The notes beneath the pieces are model-generated. The model saw only the letters and a program-made list of their open reading frames with translations, was not told where the DNA came from and did no database searches. Source: an uncultured Flavonifractor sp. (GTDB taxonomy: Bacteria > Bacillota > Clostridia > Oscillospirales > Oscillospiraceae). Taken from it: a stretch of 33,704 nucleotides of DNA. The position numbers and the translations under genes are program-made. Within the stretch, counting starts at the first letter, position 1, and the number at the start of each line of letters is the position of its first letter. The stretch covers positions 1 to 33,704 of the forward strand of contig CAJUDT010000015.1 of the NCBI GenBank assembly GCA_910585415.1, read 5' to 3'. Below, in pieces: positions 23,705-30,833 of this stretch.

Positions 23705-24460
23705 TTACTCGCAATAATACTGCCAGCCGGTGGGGGTCTCCACCCGGCGGACCCGGACCCCAAAGGCCAGGTCCAGCACCCCGCTGGCAAAGGCCTCCTC
23801 CGGCGGCGCGGCCAGCTGAAGGGCCCCCTGGGCCAGCACCGCCACCCGGTCCGCCGTCCGCAGAGCCAGACACAAATCGTGGCTCACCAGCCCCACCGCC
23901 CGGCCGGACTCCGCCAGAGCCCGGGCCGTGGCCATCACCTCCAGCTGATGGCGGATGTCCAGCCAGGTGGTGGGCTCGTCCATGAGAATGGTCCCCGTCT
24001 CCTGGGCCAGGGCCATCGCCAGATAGACCTTTTGCCGCTGGCCTCCACTGAGCTCCTGCATGGGCCGGTTGGACAGGTCCAGGCCTCCCGCCGTCTCCAG
24101 GGCCCGCCGGACCGCCTCATGGTCCTCCTTCCGGTATTTTCGGGGGAAGGAGAGGTAGGGAAACCGCCCGTGGAGGACCATCCGCTGGGCCACGATGCTG
24201 GGGACGGTGTGGTTTTGGGCCATATAGGCTGCTTTTCGGGCCACCGCTCCGCCGGACAGGGATGAGATGGGTTCCCCGTCGTAGAAAATCTCCCCGCCCA
24301 GGGGGGGCAGGAGCCCCAGCACGGTCTTGAGCAGGGTGCTCTTCCCGCAGCCGTTGGGGCCCAGCAATACCGTCACCTGTCCCTGTGGGAACTCCAGATT
24401 CACCTGAGACAGCAGGGCCTCGCCGTGATACCCCACCGTCAAGTCCTTGAGCGCAATCAC
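23705..24460 (-). CDS. btuD: Vitamin B12 (FecCD-type) ABC transporter ATPase
   Basis: This 251-residue ATPase of the iron-siderophore/B12 importer class energises uptake. Walker A GPNGCGKST is at residues 34-42, the signature is LSGGQRQKV, Walker B is TILMDEPTTWLD, and the switch His is in GLVSHDLCL. I start at GTG 24460, which overlaps the permease stop as GTGA with GGGGG eight bases before it. The frame stays open far upstream but that part is antisense-like permease sequence. The cobalamin riboswitch at the head of the operon favours B12 over siderophore as substrate. Confidence 0.9.
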   Translation of the reverse strand: MIALKDLTVGYHGEALLSQVNLEFPQGQVTVLLGPNGCGKSTLLKTVLGLLPPLGGEIFYDGEPISSLSGGAVARKAAYMAQNHTVPSIVAQRMVLHGRFPYLSFPRKYRKEDHEAVRRALETAGGLDLSNRPMQELSGGQRQKVYLAMALAQETGTILMDEPTTWLDIRHQLEVMATARALAESGRAVGLVSHDLCLALRTADRVAVLAQGALQLAAPPEEAFASGVLDLAFGVRVRRVETPTGWQYYCE

Positions 24461-25461
24461 ATCTGATGCCCCCTTTTCCGAATGAGCAGCCACAGGAAGA
24501 AGGGCCCCCCCGCGAAGGAGAGCACAATCCCTACCGGCAGCTCGTAGGGGGCGAACAGGAGCCGGGCGGCGATATCGCACAGGGTCAGCAGCGCCGCGCC
24601 CCCCAGGGCACAGCCCAGGAGCAGGTTCCGGGCCTCGCTGCCGATGAGCCGCCGGACCATATGGGGGACGATGAGCCCCACGAAACCCAGTAAGCCGGAA
24701 AAGCTCACCGCCGCCCCGGCCAGCGCCGCCGCCGCCGCCAGGGCCAGGATGCGGATTCGCTTCACCGGCAGGCCGAGGCTCTGGGCGGTGTCGCTGCCCA
24801 GGGTGAGCACGTCCAGCTCGTTGGACAGCAGGAGCATTCCCGCCAGACACAGGAGAATCACCCACATGGCCGGGGCCACCTGCTCCATGGTCACGTTGGC
24901 CAGACCGCCGATGCGGAAATCCGAGTACCCCGTCAGCGCGTCGGGGACCAGGGTCACGACGGTGTCCGTCCCCGCGCCGAACATGCCGGAGATGGCCACC
25001 CCCGCCAGCACCAGGACAATGCGGGAGGAGCCCGCCTTTTCCGCAATCAGGAGCACCAGCATGACACAGGAGAAGGCCCCCAAAAAAGCGGCCAGGGGGG
25101 AGAGCTTCACCGCCAGCCCGGCGGGGAGCAGGGCGCTGCACGCCGCCACGAAAAACCCCGCCCCCGAGTTGACGCCGATGATATTGGGCGCGGCCAGGGG
25201 ATTGGACATGACGGTCTGAATGATGGCCCCGGAGGCGGCCAGCGCCGCCCCCGCCAGCAGGCACCCCAGGGTCCGGGGCGCCCGCACCAGCAGCAGAATG
25301 CTCCGGGCCGTCCCCCCGCCGTTTCCCAAGAGGACCTCCAGCAGCTCCCCGGGGCTGACGCTCACCGCCCCCAGGCACAGGCTGGCCGCCGCCGCCAGCA
25401 GGGCCAGTCCCACCGCCGCCAGCAGCCGCAGGGGGACGCTCCGCGTCCTATTCCTCCCCAT
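24457..25461 (-). CDS. btuC: Vitamin B12 (FecCD-type) ABC transporter permease
   Basis: This 334-residue membrane protein has about ten hydrophobic segments. FecCD/BtuC family motifs are ASGAIIQTVMSNPLAAPNII, GLANVTMEQVAPAMWV, and FVGLIVPHMVRRLIGSEARN, the last forming the coupling helices that touch the ATPase. The ATG at 25461 lies inside the end of btuF (14-base overlap), pointing to translational coupling. A longer upstream frame exists but is out-of-frame btuF sequence. Confidence 0.9.
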   Translation of the reverse strand: MGRNRTRSVPLRLLAAVGLALLAAAASLCLGAVSVSPGELLEVLLGNGGGTARSILLLVRAPRTLGCLLAGAALAASGAIIQTVMSNPLAAPNIIGVNSGAGFFVAACSALLPAGLAVKLSPLAAFLGAFSCVMLVLLIAEKAGSSRIVLVLAGVAISGMFGAGTDTVVTLVPDALTGYSDFRIGGLANVTMEQVAPAMWVILLCLAGMLLLSNELDVLTLGSDTAQSLGLPVKRIRILALAAAAALAGAAVSFSGLLGFVGLIVPHMVRRLIGSEARNLLLGCALGGAALLTLCDIAARLLFAPYELPVGIVLSFAGGPFFLWLLIRKRGHQM

Positions 25462-26503
25462 AGAGGATGTCCGCCAACCCCTCATAGGCCTCGCCCCAGC
25501 GGGCGTTGGGCTTGACGTTGTAAAGGGCCTGATCCATGTAATATACCTCCCCCTCCTGCACCGCCGTGAGCTGCTGCCACGCGGGGTTGGAGATGAGGGA
25601 CTGCTCCAGGGTGTTCTGAACCTTCTCCTGGTCGCTGCCCTGCATGACGATGAAAATCTTGTCCGGGTCGGAGGCAAGAATGACCTCCATGGAGAGCTCC
25701 TCCAGCAGGGCGTCCGCGCTGTCGGCGATGTTGACGGTCCCTAGGTCGGCCAGCATCTCCCCCAAAACGGTGCCCTGGCTGTTCTTCACCTTGCAGGTGC
25801 TGCCGGTGGCCCGGACGTAGAGGACCGTTTCGGGCTCCCCCGTATGGGCGCGGGCGCGGTCACGGGCCTGCTCGATCTGCTCCATGACGGCCAGACCGTA
25901 CTGGTCATAGTTCTCCCTCTGGCCGGTCAGGGCGGTGCAGGTGGACAGCATGTCCAGGTAGTCCTGAACATTGCTGATATCATAATAGAGGACCGGGATG
26001 CCCGCCGCCTCCAGGGTGGGCAGGAGGGCCACCGCCGCCTCGGTCTTGGCGCTGGCGATTACCAAATCGGGCTCCACGGCAAGCAGGACTTCCAAGTTAG
26101 GCTCCTTAATGGCCCCCAGGCGCTCCACCGTGTCGGGCAGGCCAAGATCGAACTGGGTCCAGGTGTCGTCGGCGGCGGCTACGATGGTATCCTTCCCTCC
26201 AGCCAAACACCACACATCGGCAAAGCTGCCGGTGAGAATGGCCACCCGCTCCGGCCGGGCCATGATGGTCACCTCCCGGTCCAGATCGTCGGTCGTGGTG
26301 AAGCTGTCAATGTCCTCCCTCAAAAATCCTGAGTCATTCATCGCGTCGGCATTCGGTCCAGGGCTGGGCGTGGCCGTGGCCTGGGGGGCTGGGGTAGGCT
26401 CGGGGGTGGGGGAGGGCGCGGGGGCGCTCCCGCAGGCGGAGAGCTGAAGGGCCAGGGCGGCGGACAGCAGCAGCAGGCCCAGCTTGTGTATGTATCCTCT
26501 CAT
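25448..26503 (-). CDS. btuF: Vitamin B12 ABC transporter substrate-binding lipoprotein
   Basis: This 351-residue lipoprotein opens with MRGYIHKLGLLLLSAALA and the lipobox L21-S22-A23-C24. A Pro/Thr/Ala-rich spacer follows to about residue 55, then a helical-backbone (TroA-like) binding domain: DLDREVTIMARPERVAIL, then GGKDTIVAAAD and EPNLEVLLAVEPDLVIAS. It delivers ligand to BtuC-BtuD. The ATG at 26503 was taken because GAGGAAT precedes it and the signal peptide begins there; a frame extension upstream is leader RNA. A cobalamin riboswitch directly upstream supports B12 or a cobinamide as ligand. Heme or siderophore is the alternative. Confidence 0.88.
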   Translation of the reverse strand: MRGYIHKLGLLLLSAALALQLSACGSAPAPSPTPEPTPAPQATATPSPGPNADAMNDSGFLREDIDSFTTTDDLDREVTIMARPERVAILTGSFADVWCLAGGKDTIVAAADDTWTQFDLGLPDTVERLGAIKEPNLEVLLAVEPDLVIASAKTEAAVALLPTLEAAGIPVLYYDISNVQDYLDMLSTCTALTGQRENYDQYGLAVMEQIEQARDRARAHTGEPETVLYVRATGSTCKVKNSQGTVLGEMLADLGTVNIADSADALLEELSMEVILASDPDKIFIVMQGSDQEKVQNTLEQSLISNPAWQQLTAVQEGEVYYMDQALYNVKPNARWGEAYEGLADILYGEE

Positions 26504-26545
26504 ATTCCTCGCTTCCTTTCGGTCCATAGGGTGGATGGGACAGAC

Positions 26546-26587
26546 GAAAAGCGCCCCCTCTGTATTTCCGACACAAAAGAAGGCGCT
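26546..26587 (-). terminator. Candidate riboswitch terminator before btuF
   Basis: On the minus strand, AGCGCC (26582-26587) pairs with GGCGCT (26550-26555), with partial extra pairing inside, and is followed by TTTTCG. An outer pairing of GGATGGG with CCCATCC encloses it. It sits between the aptamer and btuF, as expected of a transcription-attenuation platform, but the T-run is short. Confidence 0.5.
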
Positions 26588-26649
26588 GCCAGCGGACCGC
26601 CGCACAGGAACAGGACCCCATCCAATGAATCGTCAGATACAAGGTTCAC

Positions 26650-26800
26650 ACAGAGCTATCAAGTATCCTGGCTCGACTTCCACGCAGCGGCCCGGCTTCC
26701 CAGGCCCAGAATAGGGCCCAGTGCCAAATTGGGTCGCGCTCCGTCTCACAGTGGCGGCACCGCACCGGATTTTCACCGGTTTCCATAAACGCTCTGCTTG
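26650..26800 (-). promoter_or_regulatory. Cobalamin riboswitch
   Basis: On the minus strand the core reads GGAAACCGGTGAAAATCCGG, then TGCGGTGCCGCCACTGTGA, the strongly conserved cobalamin aptamer centre. Further 3' is GAGCCAGGATAC, a B12 box variant. P1 can form from CAGAGC (26791-26796) and GCTCTG (26651-26656). It lies between a promoter at 26862-26890 and btuF, and should lower expression of the whole btuFCD-cobA/hemD-cbiK operon when adenosylcobalamin is abundant. Confidence 0.95.
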
Positions 26801-26861
26801 GCGCTATTCGGTTGTAGGGGAAGGGGGGTGACCGGTCAAGTGCAGCCCTTCTTCGCTGGTT

Positions 26862-26890
26862 AGTATACCACAGCCCATGCCCTCAGGCAA
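26862..26890 (-). promoter_or_regulatory. Promoter of the cobalamin operon
   Basis: On the minus strand, TTGCCT (26885-26890), 17 bases, then TATACT (26862-26867) with an extended TG. The riboswitch begins about 60 bases downstream. Confidence 0.8.
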
Positions 26891-26931
26891 GCCTTGGCAA
26901 AATCTTTTTCCCAAAAGGACAAAAAATAGCT

Positions 26932-26951
26932 TGGCGAAAAAGCCCTGACGG
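26932..26951. repeat. Short match to the palindromic element
   Basis: TGGCGAAAAAGCCCTGACGG resembles TGGCGAAAAATCTGACGG at 16971-16988 in the 162-bp element. The rest of 26891-27033 is AT-rich for this genome, has loose dyads and no gene. It may be a decayed element copy. Confidence 0.3.
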
Positions 26952-27033
26952 ACTTTCCCTCCGAATCCTTTGGCTGAAGCGGTTTTTCGACCGTCTGAAA
27001 AATTACCTTCTCCAGGGTTGTGCAAAAAATTCC

Positions 27034-27062
27034 TTGAATGCCGGGGACAAAGGGGGTATACT
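27034..27062 (+). promoter_or_regulatory. Promoter of the CAT-like gene
   Basis: TTGAAT (27034-27039), a 17-base spacer and TATACT (27057-27062) precede the start codon at 27103. Confidence 0.75.
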
Positions 27063-27102
27063 GAACCAAAGTGGCGAAACAATTCTAGTAAGGAGTACCG
27101 CT

Positions 27103-27726
27103 ATGACCGTGATTGACAAAGGGTCCTGGCCCCGCCGGGCCCATTATGACTTTTTCGCCCCCATGTCCCACCCCTTTTACGCCCTCACCTTCCCCGTGGA
27201 CGTAACCCCCCTGCGGGCCCTATGCAAGGAGCGGGGCCTGTCCTTTTACACCGCCATGGTCTTTGCCGTCATCAAGGCCATGGAGCAGGTGGACGCCTTT
27301 CTTGTTCGGGAGCGGGACGGGGTGCTGGTCCGGCACGATGCCCTTGTCCCCAGTTTTACCGATTTGAAGCCGGACAGCGATTTGTTTTACATCGTCACCC
27401 TGGAGGCCGGCGGGGACCTGGAGGACTTCTGCCGCCGGGCCAAGGCCCAAGCGGAGGCCCAGACCGAATTTATCACCTCCGGCCCCTGGGCGCCGGATTC
27501 GGAGGTCTATTTCACCTGCCTGCCCTGGTTCCCTCTGACCGCCCTGACCAACGAACGGGACCTGGACCCGGCCGACAGCATTCCCCGGGTGTCCTGGGGC
27601 CGCTGGGAGGAACGGGAGGGAAAGACGGTGCTCAGTCTGAGTCTGGAGCTCAACCACCGGCTGGTGGACGGGGTCCATGTGGGCAGATTCTATGAGGCCC
27701 TGACCCGCTTTCTTTCCGCGCTGTGA
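27103..27726 (+). CDS. Chloramphenicol acetyltransferase-like protein
   Basis: This 207-residue protein is of the CAT trimer fold. The catalytic His and the structural Asp are kept in NHRLVDGVHVGRF (canonical HHAxxDGxH), and the opening FFAPMSHPFYALTFPVDV plus SFYTAMVFAVIKAM fit the family. The serine that stabilises the transition state in true CATs (in the PW-x3-TSF motif, Ser148) is Ala here (PWFPLTAL). Activity on chloramphenicol is therefore doubtful; another acyl acceptor is possible. AAGGAG lies seven bases before the ATG. It is followed immediately by the NUDIX gene, with which it shares a promoter. Confidence 0.85.
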   Translation: MTVIDKGSWPRRAHYDFFAPMSHPFYALTFPVDVTPLRALCKERGLSFYTAMVFAVIKAMEQVDAFLVRERDGVLVRHDALVPSFTDLKPDSDLFYIVTLEAGGDLEDFCRRAKAQAEAQTEFITSGPWAPDSEVYFTCLPWFPLTALTNERDLDPADSIPRVSWGRWEEREGKTVLSLSLELNHRLVDGVHVGRFYEALTRFLSAL

Positions 27727-27737
27727 GGGGGGATACC

Positions 27738-28346
27738 TTGACGATTGCAGAATTTGAACGCCGCTGGCGGGGCCACGTCCCCGCCCCGCTGGGGGTGCGC
27801 CGGTCCTATGCCGTGCTGGTTCCCCTGGCCCAGCGGGCGGAGGGGCTCTCCATGCTCTTCGAGGTCCGGGCCGACACCCTGGAGCGCCAGCCGGGAGAGG
27901 TCTGCTTTCCCGGCGGGCGGATGGAGCCGGGGGAGACCCCCGTTCAGTGCGCCCTGCGGGAGACCTGGGAGGAGCTGGGCATCCCGCCGGAGGCCGTGGA
28001 GGTCATTGCCCCGCTGGATTTTCAGTGCAGCCTGGGGGACCAGGTGTTTTATCCCATACTGGGGCACGTGGCCCCCAATGGCGCGGAGGCCCTGCGGCCC
28101 AGTCCGGCGGAGGTCAAGGAGGCATTCTGGGTTCCGGTAGATTTTTTTCTGTGCCACCCGCCGGAGGTCTACACCTATGCGCTGGTCCCCGATGTCCGGG
28201 AGTTTCCCTATGAACGCATTGGCTTCCCCCAGGGCTACCCCTGGCGGCGGGGCCGGATGGAGGTACCCATCTACCAGTGGGAGGGGCACGTCATCTGGGG
28301 CATGACCGCCCGGACGGTCTGCGGCCTGCTGGAGGCCATGCAGTGA
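27738..28346 (+). CDS. NUDIX hydrolase, CoA pyrophosphatase type
   Basis: The Nudix box is complete (GRMEPGETPV then ALRETWEELGI). The preceding GEVCFPGG matches the CoA-specific signature of YeaB/NudL-type enzymes, which cut coenzyme A to 3',5'-ADP and phosphopantetheine. Length is about 202 residues. The start is uncertain: TTG 27738 has AGGGGGG upstream and is preferred. GTG 27723 overlaps the previous stop codon but has no binding site. It ends by overlapping the methyltransferase start (GTGA). Confidence 0.88.
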   Translation: MTIAEFERRWRGHVPAPLGVRRSYAVLVPLAQRAEGLSMLFEVRADTLERQPGEVCFPGGRMEPGETPVQCALRETWEELGIPPEAVEVIAPLDFQCSLGDQVFYPILGHVAPNGAEALRPSPAEVKEAFWVPVDFFLCHPPEVYTYALVPDVREFPYERIGFPQGYPWRRGRMEVPIYQWEGHVIWGMTARTVCGLLEAMQ

Positions 28347-28993
28347 GAGCCCCCGAGCAGCTGGGGCCCTACACGTACCGGCAGTCGGATACCTGTTTCC
28401 CCCTGGGGCGGGACACCCTTTTGCTGGGAGAATTTGCCACCCTCCGCCGGGGCGGGCGGGTGTGCGATTTGGGCTGCGGCGCGGGGGCTCTGCCCCTGCT
28501 GCTGCTGGGCCGGGAGCCCTCCCTGTCGGTGACCGGCATTGAGCAAAACCCGGCGGACGCCCAGCTGGCCCGGCAGAATTTAGGGGAGAACGGCCTTGCC
28601 GGGGCCATTCACACCGGCGATTTGCGGCAGGTGCGGACCCTTCTGCCCGCTGGGGCCTTCGATTTGACCATCTCCAATCCCCCCTATTTTGCCCGGGGCT
28701 CCGGGACCTCCGGCGGTCCGGCCCGGATGGAGGAACAGTGTACCCTCCTGGACGTGTGCGCGGCGGCGGCCTATCTGACCAAAAACGGCGGGCGCTTCGC
28801 CCTGGTCCACCGGCCGGAGCGGCTGTGCGATCTGCTGGAAGCCCTGCGGGCCTGCGGGCTGGAGCCCAAGCGGCTGCGGCTGGTCCAGCACCGCCCGGAC
28901 GCCTCTCCCTTCGCCGTCCTGGCGGAGGCCGTGCGGCAGGGCCGTCCGGGGCTGGCGGTGGAGTGCCGCACCCTCCACCCGGCCCGGAGTTGA
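28343..28993 (+). CDS. tRNA1(Val) (adenine-N6)-methyltransferase TrmN6-like
   Basis: This 216-residue SAM-dependent methyltransferase is of the COG4123 family. Motif I is VCDLGCGAGALPLL near residue 42, the acidic residue that binds the ribose is in VTGIEQNP, and the catalytic ISNPPYF motif marks an N6-adenine methylase. E. coli TrmN6 methylates A37 of tRNA-Val; the exact target here is not known. I start at GTG 28343, seven bases after GGAGG, overlapping the NUDIX stop. A longer upstream frame lies over NUDIX coding sequence. Confidence 0.88.
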   Translation: MRAPEQLGPYTYRQSDTCFPLGRDTLLLGEFATLRRGGRVCDLGCGAGALPLLLLGREPSLSVTGIEQNPADAQLARQNLGENGLAGAIHTGDLRQVRTLLPAGAFDLTISNPPYFARGSGTSGGPARMEEQCTLLDVCAAAAYLTKNGGRFALVHRPERLCDLLEALRACGLEPKRLRLVQHRPDASPFAVLAEAVRQGRPGLAVECRTLHPARS

Positions 28994-29042
28994 AAACAAC
29001 GCCTGCAAGCGGCCAATTTCCCGGCTGCCCGCAGGCGTTTTG
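28994..29042. terminator. Bidirectional terminator
   Basis: AACGCCTGC (28998-29006) pairs with GCAGGCGTT (29031-29039), with a further inner GGCC/GGCT pairing. A T-run follows on the plus strand (GTTTTG) and on the minus strand (GTTTTC). It ends both the methyltransferase gene and the convergent YbaK-type gene. Confidence 0.85.
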
Positions 29043-29048
29043 CGGCAT

Positions 29049-29522
29049 TCAAGCCCAGTTTTTGCACACGTCAATCCACCCGGCGGCATTGGAGAGCGTA
29101 TAGAGCTCTTCACAGCTCAGGCGCACGGCGGAGGCCGCGTTTCCGGCGGCGGGATAGACCGTCTCAAACCGCTGAAGGGACATGTCCAGATAGGTGGTCA
29201 CATCCTCCCGCTGGATGCCGAAGGGACACACGCCCCCCACCGCGTGGCCGGTAAAGGCCTCCACCTGCTCCGGGGTGAGCATGGTGGCCTTGCAGTGGAA
29301 GAACTGCTTAAACTTGGAATTGTCAATCTTGGCGTCCCCGGCGCACACAATGAGGACACAGCCCTCTCCCACCCCGAAGGAGAGGGTTTTGGCGATGTGC
29401 GCCCCCTCGCACCCCACCGCCTGAGCGGCCAGCTCCACGGTGGCGCTGGAGACGGAAAATTCCAGAATGCGGTCCCCATAGCCCCGCTGGGTCAGGTAAG
29501 CCCGGCCCTGCTCGATGGACAT
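29049..29522 (-). CDS. YbaK/EbsC family aminoacyl-tRNA deacylase
   Basis: This 157-residue protein has the YbaK/ProX editing fold, which removes wrongly attached amino acids from tRNA. Features are CEGAHIAKTLSF with the conserved Lys, VLIVCAGDAKIDNSKFKQF and the HAVGGVCPFGI loop near residue 93. Members include Cys-tRNA(Pro) and Ala-tRNA(Pro) deacylases; which one this is cannot be told. It begins two bases after the thioesterase gene, so the two are co-transcribed. Confidence 0.9.
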   Translation of the reverse strand: MSIEQGRAYLTQRGYGDRILEFSVSSATVELAAQAVGCEGAHIAKTLSFGVGEGCVLIVCAGDAKIDNSKFKQFFHCKATMLTPEQVEAFTGHAVGGVCPFGIQREDVTTYLDMSLQRFETVYPAAGNAASAVRLSCEELYTLSNAAGWIDVCKNWA

Positions 29523-29524
29523 GC

Positions 29525-29917
29525 TTACACTCCCTTCTTGGCCTCGGCCTTGGCCAGGAAGCGGTCCACAGTGATGATAAACCGCTCATGGACGCCCCCG
29601 CCGATGGGGCCTTTCTCGTCAAAGGCCTTCACCGACAGGGTGATTTTTTTGCCCTCCACAGCGGTGACCTCCGCCTCCGCCCAGACCTTCAGGCCAATGG
29701 GGGTGGCGGCGTCGTGGGTGACCTCCAGGCGGGTGCCCACGGTGCCCTGTCCCTCCTCCAGGGCGGCCTGGATGGCGTTGACGGCGGCGTTCTCCATCAG
29801 CGCGATCATATAGGGGGTGCCAAAGACCGGCACCAGTCCGCTGCCCACGGCGGCGGCGGTGTTCTCCGGAGTAACCACGCATTCCTCCCGGCCCTTCATT
29901 CCAACAGTGATTGACAT
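29525..29917 (-). CDS. FlK-like hotdog thioesterase
   Basis: This 130-residue hotdog-fold protein aligns with the fluoroacetyl-CoA thioesterase FlK of Streptomyces cattleya. T34, E42 and H68 keep the exact spacing of the catalytic T42, E50 and H76 there, in GTPYMIALME and VTHDAATP. Many anaerobes carry such proteins without known fluoroacetate exposure, so it may act on another short acyl-CoA as housekeeping. GAAAGGAG precedes the ATG. It is transcribed divergently from the DUF4230 gene and co-directionally with the deacylase. Confidence 0.88.
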   Translation of the reverse strand: MSITVGMKGREECVVTPENTAAAVGSGLVPVFGTPYMIALMENAAVNAIQAALEEGQGTVGTRLEVTHDAATPIGLKVWAEAEVTAVEGKKITLSVKAFDEKGPIGGGVHERFIITVDRFLAKAEAKKGV

Positions 29918-29950
29918 AGTATTTGGCTCCTTTCGTGGATGTTGTTTTGT

Positions 29951-29979
29951 ATTTTACACCCATTTCCGCCAGAAGGCAA
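29951..29979 (-). promoter_or_regulatory. Promoter of the thioesterase-deacylase pair
   Basis: On the minus strand, TTGCCT (29974-29979), 17 bases, then TAAAAT (29951-29956), about 34 bases before the start codon. Confidence 0.75.
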
Positions 29980-30027
29980 GCCCAAACCGCGTCCCCTTCC
30001 GTCTTCCAACAGTCCAGCCGCTCCCTC

Positions 30028-30056
30028 TTGCATTTTCGACCGTTTTCCGCTATAAT
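30028..30056 (+). promoter_or_regulatory. Promoter of the DUF4230 gene
   Basis: TTGCAT (30028-30033), 17 bases, then a perfect TATAAT (30051-30056). AAAGGAGG and the ATG at 30083 follow. Confidence 0.85.
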
Positions 30057-30082
30057 GCCCCCAAGGAAAGGAGGCTGTACCC

Positions 30083-30700
30083 ATGGCCACAGAAACACAG
30101 GAAAAACCCCGCAAGCGCCTGCGACACAAGATTTTACTGCTGTTTATCCTCATCCTCGCCCTGGCTGCGGCGTTCTTCTTCGGCGCCGTCCTGTCCCGCC
30201 AGGAGGCCCAGCCCAAAATTACCACCGACCTCATCGGCCAGCAGCTGGCCGGCGTGCAGGAACTGAGCACCGTAGAGTACTTTTACACCAACATGGGCCG
30301 CTTTGAAAACCAGCTTGATTTCTACGGCTGGGCGGTGCCTCTGACCCGGAAGAGCTTCATCGTCTCCTATGACGGCACCATCAAGGCGGGCATCAACCTG
30401 GCGGACATCGACCTTCAAGTCAGCGGGACCACCGTGACCGTCACCCTCCCCCCGGCGGAGATTCTCGCCCACGAGATTCCCGAGGACAGCATTGAAGTGT
30501 TTGACGAAACGCACAACATTTTTAACCCCATTCAAATCAGCGACTACACCGGCTTCACCCGGGACCAGAAGGAAGAGGTGGAGACGAAAGCGGTAGAAAA
30601 CGGCCTCCTGGAGGAAGCCGCCCGGCGCGCGCAGGCGGTGGTAAAGAGCCTGCTCTCCCAAATGCCGGGGATGGACGAGTATACTTTGACAATCAAGTAA
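30083..30700 (+). CDS. DUF4230 domain membrane-anchored protein
   Basis: This 205-residue protein has a basic N-terminus (RKRLRHK), one membrane helix at about 17-37 (LLLFILILALAAAFFFGAVL), and an outside domain matching the DUF4230 pattern (LSTVEYFYTNMGRF, VSYDGTIKAGINLADIDLQV, FDETHNIFNPI). A C-terminal helix follows. The function of the domain is unknown. It has its own promoter and a strong terminator, so it is a single-gene unit. Confidence 0.8.
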   Translation: MATETQEKPRKRLRHKILLLFILILALAAAFFFGAVLSRQEAQPKITTDLIGQQLAGVQELSTVEYFYTNMGRFENQLDFYGWAVPLTRKSFIVSYDGTIKAGINLADIDLQVSGTTVTVTLPPAEILAHEIPEDSIEVFDETHNIFNPIQISDYTGFTRDQKEEVETKAVENGLLEEAARRAQAVVKSLLSQMPGMDEYTLTIK

Positions 30701-30708
30701 CTGCCGGA

Positions 30709-30739
30709 GGGGCCGTCTGACTGGGGACGGCCCCTTTTC
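30709..30739 (+). terminator. Terminator after the DUF4230 gene
   Basis: GGGGCCGTC (30709-30717) pairs with GACGGCCCC (30726-30734) and is followed by TTTT. Confidence 0.85.
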
Positions 30740-30766
30740 TGCACCTCGCCCCGGCGTATTTTTATC

Positions 30767-30795
30767 TTGACATATATCGAACATCGGTATAGTAT
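30767..30795 (+). promoter_or_regulatory. Promoter of the DUF2812 gene
   Basis: A consensus TTGACA (30767-30772) has TAGTAT after 17 bases (30790-30795) or TATAGT after 15 (30788-30793). The spacer lies within the left arm of the inverted repeat described next. Confidence 0.7.
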
Positions 30796-30817
30796 TGATG
30801 TAACGATATTCGATATA
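30773..30817. promoter_or_regulatory. Candidate PadR-like operator
   Basis: TATATCGAACATCG (30773-30786) and CGATATTCGATATA (30804-30817) are inverted copies matching at 13 of 14 positions. They flank the -10 box and cover the start site of the DUF2812 gene. DUF2812 genes are often paired with PadR-family repressors, but none is encoded beside it here. Confidence 0.65.
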
Positions 30818-30833
30818 GAAGGAGGGACGCCCT

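Noticed and set aside
24461..25378. An upstream extension of the btuD frame
   Set aside because: It lies wholly within btuC in another frame and is Gly/Arg/Ala-rich. The GTG at 24460 with a GTGA overlap is the natural start.
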